Shown piece after piece: positions 7,347-16,277 of a stretch of DNA of 64,000 nucleotides; position 1 is the first letter of the stretch; every line of letters starts with the position of its first letter. The DNA lies in assembly GCF_007035645.1 (NCBI RefSeq), contig NZ_AP019632.1:2294001-2358000 (forward strand), written 5' to 3'. Under the pieces are notes generated by a model. It saw only the letters and a program-made list of their open reading frames with translations, was not told the origin of the DNA and made no database searches. A program made the position numbers and the translations under genes. Source of the DNA: Enterobacter asburiae (GTDB lineage: Bacteria; Pseudomonadota; Gammaproteobacteria; Enterobacterales; Enterobacteriaceae).

Positions 7347-8306
7347 TCAACCCGGCGACATCCTTTCCTGGGAGCCGGACAGCCCGGAATGAAGCGCCTG
7401 CGCCAGCGTTTGCAGCTCCTCCTTAAGCCAGCGGGTCGCCCCCCGCTGGCCGCTGCGTTTATGCGAGTAAATTTTCACTTCAAACGTGCGTATCGAAAAC
7501 GGTAAAGGAAAAATCCTCAGGTCCGCTGCCGCAGCCAGCTTCTCAGCGGCAAAACGGGGGATCGCCATCAGCAGGTCGCTTTCCGCAACGATAAACGGCG
7601 CGCTGAGCATCGACGGCGTTTTGATCGCAATTTGTCGGGTATAGCCCAGTTGTTCCAGCCGCACGTCCAGAACGCCCTGCTTCTCATTCCATGGCGTCAC
7701 CACCAGATGTCGGGCCGCGAGATAATCCTCCAGAGTGAGACGCGTCCGGCGCGCGTTGCCGATGACCACATACTCATCTTCAAACCAGTCGATCTCTTCC
7801 AGTTCCGGGTGCCGGATATCATCCTGAGTGCTGAACCCCAGCGCGAGATCCACTTCGCCCGCCAGCAGTTCCGTCAGCGCCGGGCTGTGCGGCAGATAGC
7901 GCAATTCGAAACGCAAACCCGGGGCAGCAAGCTGCAGTTTGTGCATCAGCGCCGGGAAAATGCACAGCGCGGTAAAGTCCGTAATCCCAATTTGTAAGCT
8001 TTCGGTACTGCTGGCCGGGTCAAACTCCGGCTGCGGGGTCAGCTCATGATTGAGGAACGACAATGCGGAAGCAATGGAAGGCGCAAGCTGAGAGGCATAC
8101 ACGCTGGGGGACATGCGATGCCCTTCCCGAAAAAAGAGCGGGTCATTAAGGGTGATGCGCAAACGCGACAGCGCATGGCTCAGTGCCGATGTGCTCATCG
8201 CCAGCTCCTCAGCGGCCAGCCGAACGGAACGGTGGCGGTAAATCGCGTCGAAAACGGGCAGCAGGTTTAAATCAAGACGCCTCAGTACCGAATGCATAAT
8301 ATTCAT
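7347..8306 (-). CDS. LysR-family regulator, NodD/PcpR-like
   Basis: The 319-residue product has a LysR winged helix with the NodD/PcpR signature (LRRLDLNLLPVFDAIYRHRS, then STSALSHALSRLR and NDPLFFREGHRMSPS). The effector domain follows (LQIGITDFTALCIFPALM, VDLALGFS). It is divergent from the GNAT gene at 8399, with 92 bases between, where a LysR operator would be expected. The second Met (codon 4) is an alternative start. A broken copy of its 3' end lies at 5449-5524. Confidence 0.9.
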   Translation of the reverse strand: MNIMHSVLRRLDLNLLPVFDAIYRHRSVRLAAEELAMSTSALSHALSRLRITLNDPLFFREGHRMSPSVYASQLAPSIASALSFLNHELTPQPEFDPASSTESLQIGITDFTALCIFPALMHKLQLAAPGLRFELRYLPHSPALTELLAGEVDLALGFSTQDDIRHPELEEIDWFEDEYVVIGNARRTRLTLEDYLAARHLVVTPWNEKQGVLDVRLEQLGYTRQIAIKTPSMLSAPFIVAESDLLMAIPRFAAEKLAAAADLRIFPLPFSIRTFEVKIYSHKRSGQRGATRWLKEELQTLAQALHSGLSGSQERMSPG

Positions 8307-8398
8307 CTTTTGTTGATTTCATTGCACTTAATTCTTCGGACAATACTCCGTATGCTTAACGCCATCAATCGAACACAGGCTAAAACACAGGAAAAACA

Positions 8399-8875
8399 AT
8401 GAGCATCACCATTCGTCAGGCCCGCCCCGAAGATGCGGCGGCAATATACGCCATGATCTACGAGCTGGCGGTGTATGAAAAAGCGCCGGAAGAAGTGGTT
8501 ACCACGCCGGAGGAGATCCGCGAAACGCTCTTTGGCGCAGGCACAAAAACCGAAGCGTTGATCGCGGAGTGTGAAGGCAAGACTGCCGGCTATGCCGTGT
8601 TCTTCACCAGCTATTCGACCTGGCTCGGACGCAACGGGATTTACATGGAAGACCTGTACGTATCCCCGGAGTATCGCGGTAAAGGCGCGGGAAGATCGCT
8701 ATTGAAACATATCGCGCAGCTCGCGGTAAAACGGCAGTGCGGCCGCCTTGAATGGAGCGTGCTGGACTGGAACCAGCCCGCCATTGATTTTTACCTGAGC
8801 ATAGGCGCGCTGCCGCAGTCCGAATGGGTTCGCTATCGTCTTGATGGCGCAGCGCTGCTGAATTTTGCCGAATAG
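8399..8875 (+). CDS. GNAT-family N-acetyltransferase (diamine acetyltransferase-like)
   Basis: The 158-residue product is a single GNAT domain. The acetyl-CoA loop is visible as VSPEYRGKGAGRSLLKHIA, and the C-terminal strand as LEWSVLDWNQPAIDFYLSIGA. The order of motifs (EDLYVSPEYRG, then VLDWNQPAIDFY) resembles spermidine/spermine-type acetyltransferases, so polyamines are a possible substrate. The start has AGGA upstream. Divergent transcription from the neighbouring LysR gene suggests that regulator controls it. The fold is certain; the substrate is not. Confidence 0.9.
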   Translation: MSITIRQARPEDAAAIYAMIYELAVYEKAPEEVVTTPEEIRETLFGAGTKTEALIAECEGKTAGYAVFFTSYSTWLGRNGIYMEDLYVSPEYRGKGAGRSLLKHIAQLAVKRQCGRLEWSVLDWNQPAIDFYLSIGALPQSEWVRYRLDGAALLNFAE

Positions 8876-8999
8876 CAACACGTGGTACCCGAGATGATCC
8901 CGCCCCGCGGGGTCGCTCTGTCCTGCCTTGATCCCGTCTCAACAGATGATGAATTTATGCTACCCTTCCATAAATTTCATAAACATATTGCAGAACGCC

Positions 9000-9668
9000 A
9001 TGACGACAGCCCCTTTTATCCGCCCACAACTTTCCCTGCCAGACGGTGCCGACAGGCTGCTGTTGCACTCCTGCTGCGCCCCCTGCTCGGGTGAAGTGAT
9101 GGAGGCTATCCAGGCTTCGGGGATTGACTACACGATTTTCTTCTACAACCCCAATATCCATCCACAAAAGGAATACCTCATTCGGAAGGAGGAGAATATT
9201 CGCTTTGCGGAAAAACACGGCGTGCCGTTTGTTGATGCCGATTACGATACAGATAACTGGTTTGAGCGCGCGAAAGGCATGGAATGGGAACCCGAGCGCG
9301 GCGTCCGCTGCACCATGTGCTTCGATATGCGTTTCGAGCGTACGGCGCTCTATGCGGCAGAAAATGGATTCCGCGTCATCAGCAGCTCGCTGGGGATCTC
9401 CCGCTGGAAAAACATGCAGCAGATAAATGACTGCGGCCAGCGTGCTGCCGAGCGCTATCCGGGTATGGTTTACTGGGACTATAACTGGCGTAAACAGGGC
9501 GGCTCCTCTCGCATGATTGAGATCAGCAAGCGGGAGCAGTTTTACCAGCAGGAATACTGCGGGTGCGTTTATTCGCTCAGGGACAGTAACCTGCATCGTA
9601 AGTCTCAGGGCCGCCCGCTGATTCGCATCGGGAAACTGTATTACGGTCAGGATGACAATGAGAAATAA
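9000..9668 (+). CDS. queH: Epoxyqueuosine reductase QueH
   Basis: The 222-residue product is a QueH/DUF208 protein, which reduces epoxyqueuosine to queuosine in tRNA as a non-homologous replacement for QueG. The cysteine motifs are HSCCAPCSG near residue 25, RCTMCFDMR near residue 105 and EYCGCVYS near residue 185. These bind the iron-sulfur cluster and additional iron. The adenine-nucleotide-like helical region ([19 protein letters not shown]) is also conserved. I chose the ATG at 9000 because conservation begins there; upstream Met codons from 8928 add a poorly conserved leader. It stands alone, not with other queuosine genes. Confidence 0.92.
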   Translation: MTTAPFIRPQLSLPDGADRLLLHSCCAPCSGEVMEAIQASGIDYTIFFYNPNIHPQKEYLIRKEENIRFAEKHGVPFVDADYDTDNWFERAKGMEWEPERGVRCTMCFDMRFERTALYAAENGFRVISSSLGISRWKNMQQINDCGQRAAERYPGMVYWDYNWRKQGGSSRMIEISKREQFYQQEYCGCVYSLRDSNLHRKSQGRPLIRIGKLYYGQDDNEK

Positions 9669-9787
9669 CGGGTTCCCGGTATAGAGATATATCCGAAAAC
9701 AGCCCTGATATGTACCGAATTTAGCCTAACGTCTCCCACATCCACAAAGAGCGGCTATCCTTTAATAATCAACAAAAGGAGGCAAAA

Positions 9788-10060
9788 ATGTCTGATTTCG
9801 GTACTGATAAAAACACCCAGTTTGCTGAAGATAAAGCAAAAAATAAATTTGACGAGCTTGCAGGTTCCGCGCAGCAGCAGTTTGGTGAATTCGTTGATTC
9901 ACCAAAGCATCAGGTAAAAGGTGCGGCCAGAAAATATGCCGCGCAGGCCAGCGATGCCGTTTCCGACGTCACTGAAGCTGTCAGAAATAATCCCCTCACC
10001 GGCCTCGTCGCAGCGGGTGCGGTCGGTATTGTTCTCGGCCTGCTGCTCGGTCGAAAATAA
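9788..10060 (+). CDS. DUF883 (ElaB/YqjD/YgaM-like) membrane-anchored protein
   Basis: The 90-residue product has an acidic and basic helical N-terminal part (KAKNKFDELAGSAQQQFGEF) and a C-terminal membrane anchor (NPLTGLVAAGAVGIVLGLLL) ending in GRK. This is the layout of ElaB/YqjD proteins, which are tail-anchored in the inner membrane and bind ribosomes in stationary phase. The segment KNKFDELAGSAQQ also recalls CsbD-type stress proteins. A strong AAAGGAGGC ribosome site precedes the ATG. A bidirectional terminator follows. Confidence 0.85.
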   Translation: MSDFGTDKNTQFAEDKAKNKFDELAGSAQQQFGEFVDSPKHQVKGAARKYAAQASDAVSDVTEAVRNNPLTGLVAAGAVGIVLGLLLGRK

Positions 10061-10061
10061 T

Positions 10062-10089
10062 AAAAGGCCCTTCGGGGCTTTATTTTTCT
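10062..10089. terminator. Bidirectional terminator
   Basis: The stem AAAGgCCC / GGGCTTT closes a TTCG tetraloop and has T-rich flanks on both sides. It lies between the convergent DUF883 gene and the EAL-LuxR gene. Confidence 0.85.
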
Positions 10090-11552
10090 TAGCTAAACAT
10101 TCTGACCATGCGGTCTAACTCTTCCTCTTTCACTGCGCGCGATAAATAATACCCCTGAAAATTTTTGACGCCCAGCGCGACTAATTTTTCAAACTTTTCT
10201 TCACTATCAACCCCCTCGGCAATACAGTCCGTTCCGGTCATGTCGCTATAAATCTGTATCGCTTTAATCAGGTTATAGTCATTGTCGTTTGCCACAAAAT
10301 GCTCAACGATGTCGCGATCCAGCTTGAGTCCATCAAAATGCACCTGCCGCACCGGGAACATGGTTTGATGGTTAGAGAAGCAGTCATCCAGAAATAATCG
10401 ACACCCCGTATTACGCAAATGCCGCATGGTTTCAGGGATCCTTTTGTCCTTCGTCACGTCAATATCTTCAGCAAATTCAAAGACCAGCTTTTCGGCCCAC
10501 TGCGGCTTGAGCAGCATGTCGATAGCTTTCTTTGCCATATCAGGCAATGCATTTCCGGAAGCCAGACGAGGCGGAATATTTACAGAAAAATAGTATTTTC
10601 CATTATACTTATTAATCCCTGACACGGCGGCATGGATGACTAACGCCGTTATTTTCAACCATATCTCATGATTTGAAATATCCGTGAGAAAACTGGCCGG
10701 CTTGACAATTTTACCGTTTTTATTCCAGCGGATCAGTATCTCAAAGCCTACGCCCTTTTTGTCACGATCGGTAATGATCTGATAAGCAGGGAAGATCTCT
10801 TTTTTATATAATGCATTAAAAATTTCTGATTCTTTATCCGTAAAATCCGTATTTTGGCTCCGCCGCTTGATACGTCTTTCCGCGCTGAAATTGTGCGAAT
10901 CGTTTAGCCACCGCTTAATTAAGCGTAATTTCAGCACGCCTTCCTTACGGTGGGTATAAACCGTTTTATTAGAAAGCCCCATTTCGTCGCACATTTCTTT
11001 TACGGACATGCCGCGGTAGAAATTTAATAAAACGTCAATTTCTCTTTTTGTTAGCCACTTTACGGTTTCTTGCGAAGAATTATCCTTGTAGCGATCGCGT
11101 AATACGTACGAACGATCTTTAAAAACATGATGGTGTGTATGAATACAGGTTATGACATCTGAAACGCGGGCCAGTCGAATCAACGATAATTGATAACTAT
11201 TATTTAAAAGAGTGCCCAGGGTGCGATATAGCCAGCTATCCGGCAGGTCGCCATACAGGGTGACGCGTCGAATAACGGGAAGTGCATTGAGTACGGACGC
11301 CAGTCTCTTCAGGCTCTCCAGGAGGCTGACGATACCTTTTCCGAGAAACACCACAATATGAGCACTCTGATTTATAAGGATATTTTCTAAATCCTGTTGG
11401 GATACCTCATCCCCGTCAAAGTGAATATGCGAAGCCTGTATTCCGTACTGGTTAAGGATCAGATGATATCCCTGGAACGTAAAACCGCAGGCGGAGATGA
11501 CAAATTTATGTTCATCGCACGCCTCATTTCTGAGAGAAATTGTGTGGGTCAT
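10089..11552 (-). CDS. LuxR-type HTH and EAL-domain regulator (c-di-GMP-type)
   Basis: The 487-residue product has an unassigned N-terminal region (1-160), a LuxR/GerE helix-turn-helix near residues 165-215 (LTKREIDVLLNFYRGMSVKE, LSNKTVYTHRKEGVLKL) and an EAL domain from about 245 to the end. In the EAL domain, FEILIRW replaces EAL, VNIPP supplies the Asn, FEFAED the second Glu, LKLD the Lys, AEGV a Glu and FQGYYLSR the Gln. The DDFG loop reads DDCFSNH, which argues for weak or no phosphodiesterase activity and perhaps sensing or protein contact instead. It lies beside the type I secretion/adhesin genes and may tie adhesin production to c-di-GMP; that is inference. Confidence 0.85.
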   Translation of the reverse strand: MTHTISLRNEACDEHKFVISACGFTFQGYHLILNQYGIQASHIHFDGDEVSQQDLENILINQSAHIVVFLGKGIVSLLESLKRLASVLNALPVIRRVTLYGDLPDSWLYRTLGTLLNNSYQLSLIRLARVSDVITCIHTHHHVFKDRSYVLRDRYKDNSSQETVKWLTKREIDVLLNFYRGMSVKEMCDEMGLSNKTVYTHRKEGVLKLRLIKRWLNDSHNFSAERRIKRRSQNTDFTDKESEIFNALYKKEIFPAYQIITDRDKKGVGFEILIRWNKNGKIVKPASFLTDISNHEIWLKITALVIHAAVSGINKYNGKYYFSVNIPPRLASGNALPDMAKKAIDMLLKPQWAEKLVFEFAEDIDVTKDKRIPETMRHLRNTGCRLFLDDCFSNHQTMFPVRQVHFDGLKLDRDIVEHFVANDNDYNLIKAIQIYSDMTGTDCIAEGVDSEEKFEKLVALGVKNFQGYYLSRAVKEEELDRMVRMFS

Positions 11553-11828
11553 AAACTGCTCCTGGGCACTGAGGCGCCATTTCCATTTGTGAATACGTAA
11601 AATTTAACGCACCTGTTATAAACATTAATTTTACAGTACAGCCTCAGGGTAAGAAACAGTTATCCGCTGAACTCACAGGAACATCTTTGCGTTAATCACC
11701 GTCGTTTAAATATACTTTTCTTTGCAAATAACAACGGCAAATATCTTATTCTCAGGGTATAATGAAAATTCCGAAAAAGAAGAGTGGACACTTCATCTAT
11801 CGGCTCATTCAAATACGAGAAAAATGCT

Positions 11829-12713
11829 ATGGATAATCACATCTCATCCAGGGCCTTGCTACATCGAAGGGATGTTATAAAGAACAATCCGCGATTCGGT
11901 GAGGCAATATTAGAGCACTACACAATTAATGACACCATCTACAAAAAACAACCTTTGTTCTACAAGACAATGCTGCAGGAATCACGGTTTAACATTATCC
12001 TCTCCATGTGTTGTTTTATTTTTGGAAATCAGGCCGAGTCAGTTTCAGAGATTAAAGAGTTATGCTCTCGCTATAAAATAGCCAGCCCCAACAGCGTGAT
12101 TGCGATCATTACGATACTGAGAACCACCGGGCGCATCAGGACCTGGCGCTGCACGGATGACCGACGCAAAACGAGAATCGCGCCAACCGAAAAAGGACTC
12201 AATGAACTTAAGCGCTATATGTCCGGCGCTTTTTTGCCCGTCAGCATTCTTTATCCGGCATTTAATATTAATGTTAACCTGCTGGATAATGATATTTTGA
12301 GAAACAACTTTTTCCGCCGCGCGGCTGAATATCTTTTCCGGGGATTAACGTTCAGAAAGGTGTTACCTGAGGTGGGGTTATTTATTGATAAAGATGGCGG
12401 CCGCATGATTATGCTTTATATCTATCTGCAGGCCATGAAAAATAAATCCGCTCACGGTGCGGTCATTGACTATTCAGCCAGCACGCTCGCAAAGGAATTT
12501 TTTGTTTCGCGCATCCACGTCAACCGAATTGTCAAATCGGCACAAGAGGCGGGTTATCTTAAAGATCGTGGTGATGGTCGGATGTCGATATACCCGGCGT
12601 TTATCGACCTTGTCGAAAATTATGCCGGTTTATATTTTGCGTATGTTACGCATTACATCAACGTTGTGCCTAAAGAGCGACGCCACGCTCACAACGTGAC
12701 GTCAACCGTATAA
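11829..12713 (+). CDS. Two-HTH putative transcriptional regulator
   Basis: The 294-residue product (ATG at 11829; a GTG at 11784 would add 15 residues) appears to contain two winged helices. The first, near residues 65-140, has SVSEIKELCSRYKIASPNS and a wing with DDRRKTRIAPTEKGLNEL, like MarR proteins. The second, near residues 220-270, has ASTLAKEFFVSRIHVNRIV and AGYLKDRGDG, like Crp or GntR wings. The central part is rich in Phe and Leu. I do not recognise a named family. It is divergent from the EAL-LuxR gene and convergent with the adhesin secretion genes. A role in controlling the adhesin is likely but unproven. Confidence 0.7.
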   Translation: MDNHISSRALLHRRDVIKNNPRFGEAILEHYTINDTIYKKQPLFYKTMLQESRFNIILSMCCFIFGNQAESVSEIKELCSRYKIASPNSVIAIITILRTTGRIRTWRCTDDRRKTRIAPTEKGLNELKRYMSGAFLPVSILYPAFNINVNLLDNDILRNNFFRRAAEYLFRGLTFRKVLPEVGLFIDKDGGRMIMLYIYLQAMKNKSAHGAVIDYSASTLAKEFFVSRIHVNRIVKSAQEAGYLKDRGDGRMSIYPAFIDLVENYAGLYFAYVTHYINVVPKERRHAHNVTSTV

Positions 12714-12720
12714 TCCAGCA

Positions 12721-12742
12721 GGCGTTCGGAGTTCCGAACGCC
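12721..12742. terminator. Hairpin between convergent genes
   Basis: A stem GGCGTTCGGA / TCCGAACGCC with a minimal loop lies exactly between the stop codons of the plus-strand regulator and the minus-strand HlyD gene. The T tracts are weak, so it may act as an attenuating bidirectional terminator. Confidence 0.65.
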
Positions 12743-12748
12743 ATTCCC

Positions 12749-13924
12749 CTATCGTTCCCGCAGCGCCTCTTTTGCCTTGTTCAGCGGTTTCAACAGATAA
12801 TCCAGAATGGTTTTGCTGCCGGTTTTAATATCAACGGTGGCAATCATGCCCGGAAAGACCGGAAATTCCTGACCCTGCTTATTGGTCAGATGGTTACTGT
12901 CGGTACGGATATAGACGCGATAGTAGTAGACATCCCTTTTCACCTCATCCTGCAGGGTGTCCGGCGAAATCATCGTCACTTCCCCTTCCAGCCCGCCGTA
13001 AATGGAGTAGTCATAGGCCGTAATTTTCACCAGCGCTTTCTGGCCGGGATGGATAAACGCCACATCGCGCGGCGAGATTTTCGCTTCGACCACCATCTGA
13101 TCGTCAAGCGGGACAAGGCTCATCAGCTTGCCGTTCGGCGGAATAACGCCTCCCACGGTCGTGACGTCAATATCCTTCACGATCCCGCGAACCGGGGCAT
13201 TGAAGGTCAGCCGGGTCAGGGAGTCCTCACGCCCTTTCATCACCGAACGCTGGGCCTCAATCTCCGCATTGGCTTTCGCCAGCTCTTCACGGGCGCGAAC
13301 GTAATACTGGTTTTTCATCTCGGTGATTTTGTTCTCAAGCTCATTTTTTTGACGCTCAAGACGTAACACCTCAACCTTGCTGGCCGCCCCCTGGGTCACC
13401 AGAGGACGGGTTAACGACAGCTCGCGCTGCACCAGCTCGGCGCCCTGACGCAACCCGGCCAGCCCTTTTTCGAGGCTTTCACGACGGGACTGATAGAGCG
13501 CCGTTTCCTGTTTGACCAGCTCAACGTCGTCATCCAGCTCCTCCGGAAACGCGAGCTCCGTGTCGTTCACTTCGGCCTTCAGGCGCGCAGCGGTTGCCAG
13601 CGCCGCATTCAGGCGAGACTCGCTCTCCAGCACGCTCGACTCGGTTTTTGTCCGGTCAAGCTGCGCGAGCTGCTGCCCGCGTTCCACGATGTCGCCTTCG
13701 CGCACCATCAGGCTGTGAATGATGCCGCCTTCCAGGGACTGGATGACCTGCTCATGCGAAGACGGTATGACCTTGCCGCTGCCGGTCGTCACTTCATCCA
13801 GATGGAACAGGCTTGCCCAGGCGATAAACACCGCCAGCAGGGCGAACAGGGACCATGCCACCAGCGACGAGCGCGGCAGGCGTGGCTCCTTCAGTCGGCT
13901 ATTGAAACGAGAGAAATCATTCAT
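12749..13924 (-). CDS. HlyD-family type I secretion periplasmic adaptor
   Basis: The 391-residue product has an N-terminal cytoplasmic tail, one membrane segment (VAWSLFALLAVFIAWASLF), a lipoyl-like half (TTGSGKVIPSSHEQVIQSLE), a long coiled coil (about 95-255) and a beta-barrel ending with PVFPGMIATVDIKTG, the HlyD family signature. It bridges the ABC exporter and the TolC-like channel. The true ATG is at 13922-13924, overlapping the ABC stop codon in an ATGA arrangement. The longer open frame upstream is only the out-of-frame ABC gene. It corresponds to BapD/LapC-type adaptors. Confidence 0.93.
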   Translation of the reverse strand: MNDFSRFNSRLKEPRLPRSSLVAWSLFALLAVFIAWASLFHLDEVTTGSGKVIPSSHEQVIQSLEGGIIHSLMVREGDIVERGQQLAQLDRTKTESSVLESESRLNAALATAARLKAEVNDTELAFPEELDDDVELVKQETALYQSRRESLEKGLAGLRQGAELVQRELSLTRPLVTQGAASKVEVLRLERQKNELENKITEMKNQYYVRAREELAKANAEIEAQRSVMKGREDSLTRLTFNAPVRGIVKDIDVTTVGGVIPPNGKLMSLVPLDDQMVVEAKISPRDVAFIHPGQKALVKITAYDYSIYGGLEGEVTMISPDTLQDEVKRDVYYYRVYIRTDSNHLTNKQGQEFPVFPGMIATVDIKTGSKTILDYLLKPLNKAKEALRER

Positions 13925-16101
13925 GCCGCGCCCTCCTCTGCAACCGCCGCTGGCTTCATGGTCACGGTGCGCTGCGCGGCTTTCTGCGGCGCCATGCCGT
14001 GCTGGTGCAGGATCGCATCGCGCGGGCCGTCCATCACCACCTTGCCGTTTTCCAGCACGATGATGCGGTCGACCAGGTCCAGGATCGGCAGGCGATGCGT
14101 CGCCACGACCAGCGTCCGGCGTTTGCCCAGCCATTTGTGAAGATGCTGAATAAACTGCTTCTCGCTCATTTCGTCCAGCCAGGCGGTAGGCTCATCCAGC
14201 AGCAGAATATTCGGCGAGGTAATCAGGGCTCGCGCCAGCAGCAGCGCCTGACGCTGGCCGCCGGAGAGACCCGCCCCGCCCTCGTTGATGATGTAGTTCA
14301 GCCCCATTTTCTGCTTGCGCACAAACTCCAGCGCGCCGCTGTTGACCAGCGCCTGATGAATCTCATCGTCGGTGGCTAACGGGTTCCCCATCAGGATGTT
14401 GTCCCGCACGGAGCCAAAGAACAGCCGGGCCTGCTGGCTGAGCAGCTGCATGTCGCGACGCAGGTCGGCCGGGTCCAGATGATTGAGGGCGATATCGTCG
14501 AGCAGGATGCTGCCCTGCTGCGGCTCCTGCATGCCCGCCAGCAGCTGCAGCAGCGTGCTTTTACCGGAGCCGTTGCGCCCAAGCACCGCCACACGCTCTC
14601 CGGCGCGGATCTGCAGCTTGCTGATGTTGAGCACGGTGAGTTTTTCTTCCTCGTCGTAATAAAACCCGACGTCCTCAAGCGCATAGTCGCCGCGCAGGTG
14701 GGCTTTATGCACCTTCTTGCCGTGCTGCGGATCGTCAATCGGGCGCTGCATCAGGTCGTCCAGCCCCTTGCGGGCCACTTTTGCCGACTGCCAGCGCGAC
14801 AGCACGCCTGAGATCTGCGACAGCGGCGCGATGGTGCGCGACGCCAGAATCGAGGTTCCCACCAGCGCACCGGTAGTCATGTCGCCGCTGATGACCAGGT
14901 AACAGCCCACCAGCAGCACCACCGCGTAGACGATGGACTGCACCTCCTGCGTCCAGGTGAGCAGCAGGCCCGTCAGCCAGCGCTGCTTCATGCCGACGCT
15001 GGCGGCAACGTCGTTGGTGTTATTCCACTGGTTCTGGAAACGCTGCTCGGCGCGCATCAGCTTGATGTCTTCAATGCCCTGCACCGCTTCCACCAGGGTG
15101 GCGTTACGGATGGCGGATTCACGCATCCCTTCGCTGGAGAGTTTCCCCAGCGGGCGCTGCACCAGCAGGCCGGGGATGAGCAGCAGCGGCACGGCGAGCA
15201 GGACCACCAGCACCAGCGGCCCGCCAATCATCCACAGAATAAAGACGAACAGCAGGAAGAACGGCAGATCGGAAATCGCCGCAATGGTGGTCGAGGTAAT
15301 GAGCTCGCGCACCGACTCCAGCTCGCGGATCTGGGCGATAAAGGATCCGGTTGATTTGGAGCGCGCGCCGTTTTTAATCCGCAGCGCGTGGGCAAACACG
15401 CGTTCAGAGATACGCAGGTCGGCGCGCTTCCCCACCACGTCAGAAATATGCACGCGCAGCATGCGCATGATGAATTCGAACACGATGGCGATCATCACGC
15501 CGCCAAACAGGACCCACAGCGTGGCTTCCGACTGCGACGGTACCACCCTGTCGTACACCTGCATGGAGAAGACCATGCCGGAGAGCGCCAGCACGTTGGC
15601 GACCAGCGCCACCAGCATAATGTCGCTGTAGCGTCGCCAGTCCTTCAGCGCCAGCTGCCAGAACCAGTTTTTCTCATAGGGTTTGATGTAGTCGTCCACG
15701 CGGGCATCCGGCGTGGATTCAAGCGGGCGCAACACCATCAGCCCTTTTAACCGCGCCCCGAGTTCGTCACGCGTCAGCGTCGTCTCCAGCCCCGCGTCGC
15801 CGCTAAACTGCAGGCTGACGTTGCCTTCGCTGTCCATGCGGTTAATGACCGCGATTTGTCCGCCGGTGAATTCCGCCAGCAGCGGAAGGCGCCACGGATC
15901 GAGGGATACCGCTTCAGCCGCCACCATACGCATCCCCAGCCCAAGCTGGCGCGCCATCTCCTCCAGCACCAGCTGGCGCGGAGACTGGCTTTCATGGTTA
16001 ATCGTGACCCGCACATGCTCCGCTGAGAAATCCAGCCGGTAGTGCTTCGCGATGATGAGCATGCCCTGCAGCCAGGGTTCGTACTGTGGATGTGTCTTCA
16101 T
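13921..16101 (-). CDS. LssB/LapB-type type I secretion ABC exporter
   Basis: The 726-residue product has an N-terminal C39-like domain (about 1-125) without the peptidase Cys, so it should bind but not cut substrate. A six-helix membrane domain (about 155-440) and a nucleotide-binding domain follow. The latter shows Walker A GRNGSGKST, signature LSGGQRQ, Walker B ILLLDEPTAWLDE and switch ATHR. This is the exporter class used for giant RTX/Ig adhesins. It overlaps the adaptor gene by 4 bases. Between it and the adhesin gene lies a terminator, so it may be made at lower level by read-through or from its own promoter near 16105-16200. Confidence 0.95.
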   Translation of the reverse strand: MKTHPQYEPWLQGMLIIAKHYRLDFSAEHVRVTINHESQSPRQLVLEEMARQLGLGMRMVAAEAVSLDPWRLPLLAEFTGGQIAVINRMDSEGNVSLQFSGDAGLETTLTRDELGARLKGLMVLRPLESTPDARVDDYIKPYEKNWFWQLALKDWRRYSDIMLVALVANVLALSGMVFSMQVYDRVVPSQSEATLWVLFGGVMIAIVFEFIMRMLRVHISDVVGKRADLRISERVFAHALRIKNGARSKSTGSFIAQIRELESVRELITSTTIAAISDLPFFLLFVFILWMIGGPLVLVVLLAVPLLLIPGLLVQRPLGKLSSEGMRESAIRNATLVEAVQGIEDIKLMRAEQRFQNQWNNTNDVAASVGMKQRWLTGLLLTWTQEVQSIVYAVVLLVGCYLVISGDMTTGALVGTSILASRTIAPLSQISGVLSRWQSAKVARKGLDDLMQRPIDDPQHGKKVHKAHLRGDYALEDVGFYYDEEEKLTVLNISKLQIRAGERVAVLGRNGSGKSTLLQLLAGMQEPQQGSILLDDIALNHLDPADLRRDMQLLSQQARLFFGSVRDNILMGNPLATDDEIHQALVNSGALEFVRKQKMGLNYIINEGGAGLSGGQRQALLLARALITSPNILLLDEPTAWLDEMSEKQFIQHLHKWLGKRRTLVVATHRLPILDLVDRIIVLENGKVVMDGPRDAILHQHGMAPQKAAQRTVTMKPAAVAEEGAA

Positions 16102-16231
16102 AATGCTACGTCCTGTCCAGAGCGGTAATTTCGCACTGAAATGATACCTTTACGGAATGATTAAAAATCGAACACTTTCTAAACGAGCCCGCAAAATAAT
16201 CATGTGAAATATAGGGTTATGGCTATTCATG

Positions 16232-16271
16232 TAAAGAAACGCAAAAGGCCGCGGGGATCGCTCCCCGCGGC
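16232..16271 (-). terminator. Rho-independent terminator of the adhesin gene
   Basis: A 9-bp stem (GCCGCGGGG / CCCCGCGGC, loop ATCGCT) sits 6 bases past the adhesin stop codon. In the minus direction it is followed by CTTTTGCGTTTCTTT. It separates the adhesin from the exporter genes. Confidence 0.85.
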
Positions 16272-16277
16272 GTTGTT

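Noticed and set aside
13719..14140. Open frames antisense to the exporter genes
   Set aside because: They overlap well-supported HlyD and ABC genes and have no independent support.
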